This document shows positions 48,318 to 58,593 of a DNA stretch of 64,000 bases, piece by piece. Made by a program: the position numbers and the translations under genes. How positions within the stretch are numbered: position 1 is the stretch's first letter; the number at the start of each line of letters is the position of its first letter. Under the pieces are notes generated by a model. That model saw only the letters and a program-made list of their open reading frames with translations, was not told the origin of the DNA and did not search any database. The DNA lies in contig JBAIZL010000001.1 of assembly GCA_036971475.1 (NCBI GenBank), positions 107,423,850-107,487,849 of the forward strand. Direction: 5' to 3'. The DNA is from Prosapia bicincta (Eukaryota > Arthropoda > Insecta > Hemiptera > Cercopidae).

Positions 48318-48545
48318 CTTAACTAAGTGGATACGTAAGGGCTCACTTGCTGACGTGTTTTGAAGCAATCGTTCCTTTTAAGAAGCAAAGCCTCTACTGG
48401 CAGCGTGGCATTAAGTACAAAGGTTGTCGGTATGAAAACCACTTTTGAAGTCAGCAACTTGTTTCATTACATAGCACACAACCAACTTAATCCCCCCCCC
48501 CTTTTACACTCATAAATCTCATATCAACAATCTTTGTACCTAGTG
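48318..48545 (+). repeat. Copy of the 54-kb foldback family
   Basis: It shares CTTGCTGACG(T/C)GTTT, GTTCCTTTTA(A/C)GAAG, AAGCCTCTACTGGC and TTCATTACATAGCACACAAC with the foldback at 54107-54526, but is present once in a single orientation with a poly-C run at 48492-48500. Confidence 0.75.
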
Positions 48546-49439
48546 CGACGCCAACACTAGAAATTTCACTAAATGAGTTGATTAATTTTAAAATTCTACA
48601 CTATGACAAAGATTAAAAAAATAGCAGTTTACTCGTCACTGCATAAAACTGTAAAACATATGGTGTATAAGGTAAGTTTCAAAAACTTTTTAAAAGTTGA
48701 TCCGGCCAGTAACAATTGTAAACAACTAATAGCTTGTATAAATATTATTTCCAAAGGACTGCCCAAATTATAAATAGTTAACCACTGCTAGAAATATTTT
48801 AAAAAACCATTGTTGATTCTCATTTATCACTCACCCAAAAGGTTAGATTTGTGGATAAAGGTGATGAAGTACATGGGAGATGTAATATCTTGAAGTTAGC
48901 TGAGAACACTAGCACAATTGTTAACAGTCACTTGTAACATTACAGGTATAAAAGTAATGACAGGTTTTAGCATAATAAAATTGTTGGGTAAACATGACTG
49001 ATTATGCAAGTGAATGAGAAGATACATGATTGAGGTTACTCTAGGTTATTGTCAATTACAGACAATCTTGACATGCTTAAATTTGGATTAACAAAGGAAG
49101 AATAATTATGCAGCAGGGAACACAAGTCTTACCAGGGTAAATGTTTTATCTTAAACAGTAACACTCATAAACAGTAACTCAGGAAAAATAACCACCTGTG
49201 AAAAATTCATAAGACAAGTTGGAGGTGAAAGACAGATCAGAGGTGATGGTTAGATCACGCTCTTTTTAGTTGCGACTGTCAACATTGTGCGCTCAACTAT
49301 TGGAAACTCTATGACAAAGTTATACGTGAACTAAATTGGTTTAAATAGTGCTACATTATAGTCACTTAAGCTAGCACTAAATTAAAATTTAAATGTGTAT
49401 TCTTGAATTTTGTAGTCCATTACGTTCGGTGAATCTTAT

Positions 49440-49507
49440 TAATCACTTAAACAATAGTTTATGACTATCCGACAATCCGACAGTTCGGACTATTGTTTAA
49501 GTGATTT
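49440..49507. repeat. Perfect inverted repeat (AATCACTTAAACAATAGT)
   Basis: Arms of about 18 bp surround a 30-base loop and extend with mismatches into ATTAAT/TTATT. No coding capacity. Confidence 0.85.
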
Positions 49508-50196
49508 ATTAAATATGTACTTAATAACAATAACAATGCACATTTTACAACAGAAAAAAAATTGGCAAAGTGCAAAACTTAGTTCACCATAAAATGAGAT
49601 GATTGAAAAGGATTACTAGTCGAAGGTACCTATTGTTCCAGATTATAGATTACAACAGCAGCCAAAAACACAGAGCTCACAAACAAAGAATATAATACTA
49701 AATTGTAGTACAATTGGTTTGTAATATAATTGTCAGAATTCAAATAAGCTTATTAATTATCAGTGACATGGCTAGATCAGAGTATAAACTAAATATTTTA
49801 TGTAGATCTAGATCAACATGTAGGCTAATTTCTCCAACTCACCAATAATTTAGTTTACGAAAGCAAAATTAATGTTTCCTATTTATTACCACCAAACCTA
49901 TCTTCAGTAGAATCTGTATAAAGTAACCTAGTGATCTAACATAATGACGTAATTCCTGAAATACTTCATAAAGAAGTATTTTGTGAATTGAGGTAATGAT
50001 TCTATGACGATAATTAATATAGGTTTTGACCATTATCTATGTACATCATGTAAAATCCCTTACTTCTTGTTTAGCATATATTTTAAAGTTACAAATGTAA
50101 AGACGACAGAGTTGGAGTTGAATTAAGTATTAACAACGTTACAATGTTTTTATATTTACACTGAGGGAATTATTTACAGTGTCAATAATGCTTATA

Positions 50197-50361
50197 TACT
50201 AAAAACATTTGTAAGTATGTTACGCTTGCATATAGTAGCACATACTGTTATAATTGTTAAGGACGTCCGTTTCAAGTATCATTGTCAACTCAGACTGTAA
50301 CTGACCTCATGGTTTTTTTTTGTAGATTCAAGTGCACCATATTTACAAATGTTTTTAGTTA
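50197..50361. repeat. PLE terminal-repeat family A, inverted pair without body
   Basis: It begins AAAAACATTTGTAAGTATGT with CATATAGTAGCACAT and ends with ATTTACAAATGTTTTTAGTT, the inverse. The interior carries the TTGTTAAGGACGTCCGTTTC and GTCAACTCAGACTGTAAC blocks seen at 58960-59020. It looks like the 58.6-59.8 kb structure with its coding part removed. Confidence 0.7.
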
Positions 50362-50589
50362 AAAATTAGTATCTCATATGAAGATTGAATCAATCAATAT
50401 AAGCTTATTTACTTTTTCGGTTAAAATATTTCAACTAAAATATTTCTTAATAAGAAGTGCCTTAATTTAATTAAAACATCTATTACAAAAAACAAAATCA
50501 TTATTATTAATGCAAGCACTCCCTTCTCTCTTTCTCATGCACACATTATTATTTCTTTTAGAATCACCAGGCAAAAAAACTACTATGCA

Positions 50590-50870
50590 GTGATATTTTT
50601 TTAACAGACTAGTTTCTTTTTCCAAGTGATTCTAAAAGTAGTAATTTGAAAACCCTCAAGATGTTCAACACCAAAACTTCAAGTTTTAATACGGATTGGC
50701 TAACTAAGAATATCAATGAGTATAGTTTTTTTCGTGACTCACAGAATCGAACAATGCACTGATCTAGTACGAAATTCGTCTGCTGAAAAAATATCAGTAA
50801 GTAGTGGTTTTTTGCCAAGTTATACTAAAAGTAGTCATTTAAGAACCCTAAAGATTTATAACACAACAAA
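50590..50870. repeat. PLE tail family B, inverted and direct copies
   Basis: CAGTGATATTTTTTTAACAG at 50590 is the diverged inverse of GTCTGCTGAAAAAATATCAG near 50780-50799. The 50-base blocks starting CCAAGTGATTCTAAAAGTAG (50622) and CCAAGTTATACTAAAAGTAG (50817) are direct repeats. The AGTAAGTAGTGGTTTTTTGC motif sits at 50799-50818. Confidence 0.7.
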
Positions 50871-50939
50871 TACAATTATTTGCTTAATCTTAACATTATG
50901 GTATAGTTACCAAAAATGGTTGACACTTATATTATGAAA

Positions 50940-51735
50940 ATTGGCCCTATGTGAATGCAGATTTCATAATAAATACTGTAATGCACAAAGAGCCTCTAAA
51001 TACAAATATTTTTATTCTAGTCTTATATACATTTCAGTGACCAAGTAACCATCCTCAGAGCCATGACACTTCCTACCCAGAGTATTATTTTTATGTATTA
51101 CTTATTGATAGTAAGCCACAGTAAACTATTCCAATTAGGTTTCATATTGCTTATGCAGTATAAAAAGTTCCAAGGCCTTAACATAGTTATAATGTAATAT
51201 GTAGGTGGTGTATAAATCATAGGCGGGCAGGTTAACCAAACTTTTGAAGTTATATAGTGAACCAATAAATTGTGGGAGAAAAATTACCTATTATTACTAT
51301 AAAATTTTAAAAAATTACTAAAATTAATACCTCTAAAAAATAAAATATTTTAAAATGTTTTGTCTTTATGTAATGGTTATTTTGTTCTAGTTAAAATACT
51401 TAGGCATTGACAGTACACAATATACTTTGTTGATAGTCTAACGTTTAATAAATGAGTGGTATTCATTCCCTACATTGTTATTTTTAAAAAGTGAAACATT
51501 TGGTTGAGTCAAAGAGGTATTTTAAAGATGTGTTTTGAACTCATTGTTGATGATAACTCATTTTTTCTGACAATATTGATCCAAAAAAAATGTTTGCTAA
51601 GAAGTATTTGCAAAGGCAGACTTTAAAAAAAAGTATTATTCATATTGACTGATTTTTCTTGACAGCTAATATTTAACCCAAAACAAAATACTGTAATCTT
51701 TAGATCATTGCAAGTTGAAATTTGCCATGATTTTA
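50940..51735. other. AT-rich stretch without recognisable genes
   Basis: Nothing was recognised before the piggyBac left end. Confidence 0.5.
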
Positions 51736-51739
51736 TTAA

Positions 51740-53235
51740 CCCTTAACTAACACCATGTTAAAACATTACTTAACAAACACCATACGTCTGACAGACACCA
51801 TAATGTATTTTGGAATTAGTAATCATTAAACACTTTTAAAAACATATTTTAATGACATAATCTTAATATATTAGTGCGTTTTACAAAGTGATGCTTAAAA
51901 TCGATTAAAAATAATTTAATATTACTAACAAAAAAATTTTCTTTACCGGAAAATTGTTTTTTCTTTAAAATATTTATTTTGTAATCTAAACATTGTAATT
52001 TGTGATAATGTAAAGCTATTTCAATGTCGTAGAGACCAGCATTTCATCAACGCACATCGTTGGACCAGGAGAATAAAGGAGTAAGGAGTTCTCAGAAAAT
52101 TTATTAAATATTTTGGAAACTGCAGCTGTAGGGTCCTCATCTTTCCTTCCCTCACGATCAACAGGGTTGTCAAATCGTAATGCCAACAATAAAAATAAAA
52201 ATCTATTTCTGGACATTGCACAACGAAATATGTCTCGACCTGTTCCATCAGTACAATAAAAACTGTCAATTGACTCGTTGCTAGATTTGAAAATAGCCGT
52301 ATATATCAAAAGTCCGATGAAACCTTTCAACTCTATCATATACAAATCAGATGAGTAAGATTGAGGTTTTGAAAAATTACTCCTGATCGAAGTAATCTTT
52401 TTGTTTGTCCACATAATAATTTCATTCAAAATGTCATTAGAAAACAAAAGTCCCCACACGTCCTCAACAGTAGGGTTAGTTCCCAATTTTTTTGCAGGAG
52501 CTTTTAGACCTGGTAACTGCACAATTATATTATGCCTTTTTGTTCTAACATTTAGAGGCGGGTGCACTTTATTCCATTTAAATTGTGTTCTGTTAAGTAT
52601 TTTCTTTCCATAGAAAAAACCATCTTCTAGAAGCAGGGGTTCAATACTAGAAGAATCTTTCACACCTGGATGCTCGTTAGACGACTCTTGGTACACATCA
52701 TCATTTTCTTCGCCCTCCTGTTCTGATTCGGAATCGTGTTCGCTATCATATTGATAATCTGGATCTCTATCGCTGTCGTATGGATCAGGTTCTGAAGGCC
52801 CTCCCAAAACATCATACACCAAATTCTCAAGATCGTTATTGAACCCATCTCTATTCACAGTTACTAAGTTCATAACTGGTCTTCCATGTGATGGGCCAGG
52901 TTTATCAGGGTTTTGATAATCCATATTTATTAAAAAAGAAACGTAAAAAAGCACACACTTACACTAAAAACACTATATACAAAGTTTGGAATGAACGAAT
53001 AATGTTACTTAACAGACGTGATACGTCTGAGAGACGGGAGAATGGGATGCACTACACTAAAATGGCTTTGGAAAAGGCAAACGCAGACAAAAACAAACAG
53101 GACCTTCACTACACAAACTATACCACTCACCTGAAAGGTAGACGGGTTGGGGACGCACAATAAAATTCGTAGGCGAAAGATACACGGGTTTTAAAATTCG
53201 CGACCGTCTCTGAGACGTATGGTGTCAGTTAAGGG
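51740..53235 (-). mobile_element. piggyBac derivative with 3' half of transposase deleted
   Basis: Termini CCCTTAACTAACACCAT (left) and, inverted on the right, CCCTTAACTGACACCAT are each flanked by TTAA (51736-51739 and 53236-53239), the piggyBac target duplication. Inner copies of an ACGTCTSAGAGACG palindrome sit near both ends, typical of sub-terminal repeats. At 1,496 bp the element is internally deleted. Confidence 0.95.
52016..52924 (-). CDS. piggyBac transposase, N-terminal 302 residues, truncated
   Basis: The first true ATG is at 52924 (MDYQNPDKPGPSHGR); a GTG-initiated extension upstream is not needed. Residues about 46-80 are an acidic stretch rich in Asp, Glu and Ser, as in the flexible N terminus of the family. 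The DDE_Tnp_1_7 domain begins near residue 150 (VEDVWGLLFSNDILNEIIMW) and proceeds through ELKGFIGLLIYT and MSRNRFLFLLLALRFD to CVDEML, where Asp293 corresponds to the first catalytic Asp. Four residues later the frame departs from the family and stops (STTLK). The remaining two catalytic Asp and the Cys-rich C terminus are missing. The frame has no internal stops. A truncated DNA-binding or dimerising product is conceivable but unproven. Confidence 0.9.
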   Translation of the reverse strand: MDYQNPDKPGPSHGRPVMNLVTVNRDGFNNDLENLVYDVLGGPSEPDPYDSDRDPDYQYDSEHDSESEQEGEENDDVYQESSNEHPGVKDSSSIEPLLLEDGFFYGKKILNRTQFKWNKVHPPLNVRTKRHNIIVQLPGLKAPAKKLGTNPTVEDVWGLLFSNDILNEIIMWTNKKITSIRSNFSKPQSYSSDLYMIELKGFIGLLIYTAIFKSSNESIDSFYCTDGTGRDIFRCAMSRNRFLFLLLALRFDNPVDREGRKDEDPTAAVSKIFNKFSENSLLLYSPGPTMCVDEMLVSTTLK

Positions 53236-53249
53236 TTAAATAAGTATTA

Positions 53250-53490
53250 AATTTGAACCTAAAGTGAAATTTGTATCTTCGTTTAAAGTAGATATGCACA
53301 ATTATAAAGTGAATATCTTCGTTCACTTTTACTTAGACCTTAAATAATAATTTTTTGTTGTTGTTTTATTCCATATTAACTTTGTATTATGCCCGTATAC
53401 GATACTAATGTTTCAGTAATTATGTATGGTATATATAACAATTTATATGGCTACTTTATTATGTGCGTTTATAAAATCATAGCATATATT
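53250..53490. other. Short AT-rich stretch
   Basis: Nothing was recognised between the piggyBac right end and the following foldback. Confidence 0.5.
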
Positions 53491-53493
53491 GAA

Positions 53494-53765
53494 ATGCTTA
53501 ATATACTCATCTTCATTTCTGTTGGGAATATTTCTATATACGTGAGTAGTTTTCTGCCTTCCCTAATGTTACAATATTTTCCTCTGTTGACAGGTTTTGG
53601 AGTGACTCCATTTTCAAAACTTAAATCATACTCCGAGGTACAATTCAAGTTGTGAAAATAGAGTCACTCCGAAATGTGTCAACAGTAGAAAATATTGTTA
53701 CGTTAGGTAAAGCAGAAAACTGTACTCAAATACATGTATTATTCTTTGTCGTTCATAACATATTA
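53494..53765. repeat. Foldback (Merlin-terminus-like MITE)
   Basis: The left arm (TACAATATTTTCCTCTGTTG ... GGAGTGACTCCATTTTC) and the right arm (GAAAATAGAGTCACTCCG ... GTCAACAGTAGAAAATATTG) form a long inverted repeat. The left arm also matches, in inverse, the outer flank of the foldback at 11690-11945 (AATATACTCATCTTCATTTC). It shares terminal sequence with the Merlin tandem units but has no coding DNA. Confidence 0.8.
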
Positions 53766-54106
53766 AATGAGTACTGATATGTCTAGTGGATGATAGAATG
53801 CATCAACCACTAGAATTAAATCCTCTATACTTTTTACAAACTAATTTAAGTAATTTTCAGGGAAATTTTAAACATGCATTTAATATTGGCTTTAAAAATC
53901 AAACCTTTCTAAATAGAATTAGGTATAAATTAAGATTATCTTCATTAATGTAGTGACAGAGAACCAAAAAAAAAAACAAAAAACTAATTATTATATGAGA
54001 AATAACAGGTAATTTTTTGGCTACTATTTACATTTTCCTTTTTCAGTTATTTTTTTCGAAATATAATACATTTTTTATTTGCTCACAGTACATGCATTAA
54101 TATAAA

Positions 54107-54526
54107 AAACTATAATTGAATATACCTAAGTGAATACATAAGGACTTACTTGCTGACGCGTTTCAAAACAATTGTTCCTTTTACGAAGTAAAGCCTCTAC
54201 TGGCGGTGTCCCGTAAGATACAAACGTTGTCGGTTTGAGATTTATGAGTGTAGAGGGAGTGGGTTAAGTTGGTTGTGTGCTATATAATGAAACAGGGTGG
54301 TGGATTCAAATTGTGCAGGCTCCAGCACCCTGTTTCATTACATAGCACACAACCAAATTAACCCACTCCCTCTACACTCATAAATCTCATATCGACAATC
54401 TTTGTATCTTGCAGGACGGTTAGGACAAATAGAGGCTTTGATTTGTAAAAGAGACGATTGTTTCAAAATGCATCAGCAAGTAAGCCCTTATGTATTCAAT
54501 TAGTCAAGCATTATTTAATTATAGTT
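54107..54526. repeat. Large foldback repeat
   Basis: Arms of about 170-190 bp enclose a short asymmetric centre (GTGGATTCAAATTGTGCAGG). Conserved blocks include ACTTGCTGACGCGTTTC, AGCCTCTACTGGCGG and CTGTTTCATTACATAGCACA with its inverse. The 48318-48545 repeat is a single-arm relative. The GACGCGTTTC/GAAACGCGTC-like block recalls the 3' side of PLE hammerheads, but the CUGANGA element is not recognisable. Confidence 0.85.
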
Positions 54527-54529
54527 TAA

Positions 54530-55488
54530 TCAGTGAATTCAAGATGATTACCCAAGCAACTTTAATATAAAAAATATATATAGCTATTAAAAAGTGGGAT
54601 AATTTCAACAAAGTATAAAAACTTGCCCAATTTTTTTATATGAAAATTTTATTTTCACCTTTTACTTTTTTTTAATTAGTACAGTTTTAAACAATTGTCA
54701 GAAATTTTTTTACACAAAAACAAATTGTAAAACACAAACATACACTTTGAATAAAATCCAAAAGCAAAATAAAACAATTATCTCCTGAAAATAACATTAT
54801 ATACTTATAAATTTAAGTATATAAGTGAATACTAATATATATTTTTACTAATATATAGTACTAATATATATATTTGTACATAATAATGGATGTACTGTGT
54901 ACAAGAGTTTTCTGCCAATTCAAATTCTACATATGTATAATTTGGTTAAAATACAAAGTTACAAATATTGGGCAACATCCTAATAATATATTTTGGTGTT
55001 TCTCAAAAGTTCTGATTCTCTATGATTGGTTATCTTTTGGTAGATATTTTCCATGTTTTATTATTAGGACATTGATATAGAATTAATGTTAAACAAAAGT
55101 ATTTGCTAGATAAACCAACGAAAATTTACTATTACTTTGTATAACCTAACATTTTGTAAGATTGGTTAAAAAATACTCAACAATTTTATTGTCATTGTTA
55201 TTACAGTATTTCTAAGGTTATTTCCTGTATAGCCTAGGGTTAACAATTTGTGTCCCTAATATAACTACCAATTCAAAATGCCTTTCTTTTAGTCATCAAG
55301 TTTGTATCAGTTCATCCAAAACTCAACATTTTAATAATTTCATAACTATAATTAGTTCCATTTAAATAAGAGAAGGTAGACATTGTAGAATGGTGGAGGT
55401 TATGTTACATTATTTTCCAAATAATACCAGTCAGAAAAGGATTTCATTCATTGGGAATATCATAAACTTGTTAAAGTTTTTATGACAT

Positions 55489-55568
<80 letters not shown>

Positions 55569-56120
55569 CTAATTATTTTAAATAATATATAGGATTTTAA
55601 AATTTAAAGAGCGTTATTACACTTTTGCACACATTAACATCTATTTGAAAGAGAGTAAGTTGAAGAGGGAAAATTTTATAAATTTTTCTTACTAAAATTA
55701 TTTGCTAAAATTGAAACCAATACAATTATATGAAATTTAAGAATGTATTAATAAAATTTAAAATAAAAACTTACGGTTATGCAGAGCTACCTATTGCAGG
55801 CTACTATTGTTACCACTTCAAATCTTATCTGAATTCAGTTCAGGTTCACGTTAGTAAATGACAGTTTTACAGCTGATATAAAGGTTAAATTCAGCTACCT
55901 AAATAACATCAATATTGTTCCGACGAAATGATCACTATGTTCAAATAAAAATTACAGACTTTTTTTAATGAATGTAATTTTACATTCTCTAAGTTATAAC
56001 ATTATTATTGTTGACATATTTATGTTAACTTATGTATTATTACTTTCTTTGAGATGGAATTTTGGTTATATTATTTTACTAGATTTCCCAGGTTTATATA
56101 CACTAGGCACTTTTTAGTCT
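54530..56120. other. AT-rich stretch; one palindromic microsatellite
   Basis: No genes were recognised. It contains the AC/AT/GT compound microsatellite near 55490. Confidence 0.5.
55490..55568. repeat. Compound palindromic microsatellite (AC)n(AT)n(GT)n
   Basis: About eight AC, some twenty AT and about eleven GT units. The (AC) and (GT) tracts are complementary, so the whole block can fold on itself. Confidence 0.97.
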
Positions 56121-56499
56121 TTAACACGTTATCTGCTAAAATACATGCAATACAGTATGATAAATGCTAAATTTTTTTTCCTAATTTTTGTACCAAAATG
56201 TGTGAAATAAGGAAATATGAACATAAAAAGTCGTTACAAGCCATAATAAACCCGCTGTAGCCATTTTAAAATCGGGGTAAGGTCTCCTACCACACGCATC
56301 TGGGGAAAGTAGTCTGCACTGGTTGGCACTAAATAAGGTCAGTTCTTCATTGTAATACATATATTATGATAACATTAGTAATTTTTTCTATATTTATATT
56401 AAACGATTGTTATTAAAGAATGGGAGAACAAAAAATGTCAAATATATATACAGCCCCACAAACCCACCCGAAGAACTTGATTAGTTGTGATTAATTACT

Positions 56500-56581
56500 G
56501 TGGTAGTCATCAAAACACTTTGGAACACAGTCCTGGCTGTCCGTTGCATTCCACACACTGCCATACAACACGTTTTTGAAT
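56500..56581 (-). pseudogene. piggyBac transposase Cys-rich C terminus, distal part
   Basis: On the minus strand the reading continues from the other side of the hAT: QKRVVWQCVECNGQPGLC, then in a shifted frame CVPKCFDDYHSN and a stop. The CxxC...C...CF.DYH pattern is the zinc-binding end of piggyBac transposases. One frameshift lies near Cys-Val-Pro. Confidence 0.75.
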
Positions 56582-57692
56582 CAGTGGTGGGCTTTGCCAT
56601 AGTGCCGTCCCTAGGCATGATTCAGCCGGTCGCCCCTTTGTGACCCGTTCCCGAATTTATTGGAAACGTCCCAACGTAATATAATGCTTTGAATTTTTCA
56701 CCATACGAATCCGTTTTCATGCCTGTTCAAAGAAATCCACAATAAAAAAATAATTAAATTTTAATACTGATGCGCTTTGAGATTAAAAAATGTGTTGGTA
56801 TTCATGCAATAATGCATTTTACGTAATTTTAAAGTAATTTAAAGTAATTACCTTGCCGACCACAGTTTACTGTCCTAATGCAATATTAATAAACGTAAAG
56901 TATATATTAAATATTAATGTATAATAATATACTATATATTAGGCACTATATTTTAAAGAAATATATTTTGAAAATATACATACATTACTTCACTTTCATA
57001 TTTGTTGGTGAAGTCAATTGAAAATAAGGACACTTTTGAGATTAGAAAGTGTTATTTATTACACACAAGAATAAGAAGTAATATTTTCAGCCTATTAGTA
57101 TTAACAAGAGCAATTAACGTATATTTTTACTTTTTTGGATAATAGTTTATAATGAAAACATTGGGTGAAAATTAGACTTAATATACTTTCTAAGTGGAAC
57201 ATGGTGGTTTAAGGTTTAATATTTATATGAATACTGCAGAAACAAAACTTGTGGCCTAAGTATAAGTAAAAACATTTATTCTTACATTAAATGTTTACAT
57301 CTTGCTTTGTTAATAGAAAATTCTTCTATTAATTGTTCAAAAGAAAAGCCTTTGGCGTTAAGGATATCAGCTTCAAAGTTGAGTATCGCATGTCTTCTTT
57401 GAGGGTAGAACGTGGATATGACTTGATTCTCTTCAGAGACGAAAATGACCTTTCTGCAGAGCAGTTGCTAACCGCAGTACACAAATACATTCTCAAAACT
57501 ATATCTATGTTAGGAAATGTATCCTGCAAGTTGTCTTCTCTGAGGAACCACTTTTTTAACTGATTTAACTGAGGTTCACATTATGACAATCACCAAATTT
57601 ATCTAGGTACTATTACTATTGTCACTAAAACTCATCGGTACAAAAAAAAATGGCTGCCGCCTATAGTGTGCCTAATGGGAAGTCCGCCACTG
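56582..57692 (-). mobile_element. hAT element inserted in piggyBac, perfect 8-bp target duplication
   Basis: The left end is CAGTGGTGGGCTTTGCCAT and the right end, inverted, CAGTGGCGGACTTCCCATTA. The 8-mer TTTTGAAT occurs directly outside both ends (56574-56581 and 57693-57700) without mismatch. At 1,111 bp it is deleted and keeps only the transposase C terminus. The clean target duplication and the interruption of a readable piggyBac frame fix the insertion order. Confidence 0.95.
57329..57565 (-). pseudogene. hAT transposase C-terminal dimerisation domain
   Basis: The minus-strand reading LKKWFLREDNLQDTFPNIDI runs into CTAVSNCSAERSFSSLKRIK and ends with STLKLISLTPKAFLLNN. The SNCSAERSFSSLKRIKSY block is the signature of the hAT C-terminal dimerisation region, closest in style to the ZMYM1-like/hAT group. 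The N-terminal zinc finger and catalytic domain are absent. The piece is a frame without its own ATG; it belongs to the surrounding deleted element. Confidence 0.9.
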
Positions 57693-57700
57693 TTTTGAAT

Positions 57701-58035
57701 ACCACACGAATGACAAACACGGCACCATTTTGCCACAGTACCTTTTCCGTCGCGACTTTTCTTAGTTATTTTTGAAGATGCATGCGGTACACATCTGCGC
57801 TTCAATGTTCTTTCTGGAGAAGGTAGGGCAGGAAGCAGAGAGTCAACCACTGACAGATGAAAATCATACATTTTCATTAATTTTCCGTTGGTTGAAGCTT
57901 TATATTGAAGCACTTTATGGAAAAGGTAGTGAGCATTAATCATAACCATTTGGAGCACGTGAACAAAATTGTTTTATACCAACGTAATGTTTTACGTTCA
58001 GATGGATAGTAGCTCATCATCTGGTCACTAGGGGT
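57701..58035 (-). pseudogene. piggyBac transposase C-terminal region, proximal part
   Basis: From about 58030 the minus strand reads MMSYYPSERKTLRWYKTI. After a frame change it continues as HVLQMVMINAHYLFHKVLQY, then KMYDFHLSVVDSLLPALP, and AKWCRVCHSCGIQ, where the hAT target duplication begins. The order YYPxxRKTxxWY, then VNAHYLxxK, then CRVC is the usual piggyBac C terminus. The catalytic core is missing. It complements the truncated piggyBac at 52 kb, which keeps the opposite half, but they belong to different elements with different termini. Confidence 0.75.
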
Positions 58036-58593
58036 AATTTTCACAGGGTACTTGGTCGGGAATTACCCCTACTAGATCCAGGCAAATCAATACTCATCAC
58101 TAAAATATTTTTATAAAAACTATTTCTCAAACATTACTGAAACAACAAAATGAAAAAAAAACCGCAGACAACAACGAACACGTGTAAAACGTCACTAAGA
58201 TACTTCCCGAGGAACGACAAAGACAAAATTCACTTCTACCACACGCTAGAAACACAATGAGCCAATGAATCACCAATGGGCAGATGGTAGGGATCCCTAC
58301 CTTGCGCATTTGGGGACACACTACCATGGCGGGGATCCTACCACCTACAATCAATGTGTTAAAAAGTTTAGCAGCGTACTTTTTACAATTGATCAATTGT
58401 GATAATACGGTTTTTAAAGTTCCAAAACAACAATATACCCATGGCCAACTCTAGTACTAACATCAATACACAATCATATATGATAGTACCAGATTATAAA
58501 TGTATTTTAGGATTCCTTCAAATCGAAATCGAATCGCAAATTCAAATTAATATAACCCACAATAGTTGATTCCATCTTCACTTGAGCTACTAG

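Larger units (their letters stand above)
56125..58358 (-). mobile_element. Second piggyBac derivative, split by a hAT
   Basis: TTAA at 56121-56124 and 58359-58362 flank ends beginning CACGTTATC on the left and, inverted, CACATTGATTG on the right. Sub-terminal blocks with CTACCACACGCATCTGGGG (56290s) and GTAGGGATCCCTACC/GGGATCCTACCACC (58290-58345) are related. Removing the 1,111-bp hAT leaves about 1.1 kb with only the transposase C terminus. The termini are short and diverged, so the boundary call is less firm than for the first piggyBac. Confidence 0.65.

Noticed and set aside
54140..54490. Full hammerhead ribozyme in the 54-kb foldback
   Set aside because: GAAACGCGUC-like and GGAAC/GUUCC-like pieces are suggestive, but the CUGANGA element is not recognisable in either arm.
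58127..58396. 89-codon minus-strand frame with many Cys
   Set aside because: It spans the non-coding end and boundary of the second piggyBac and does not match its transposase; probably chance.
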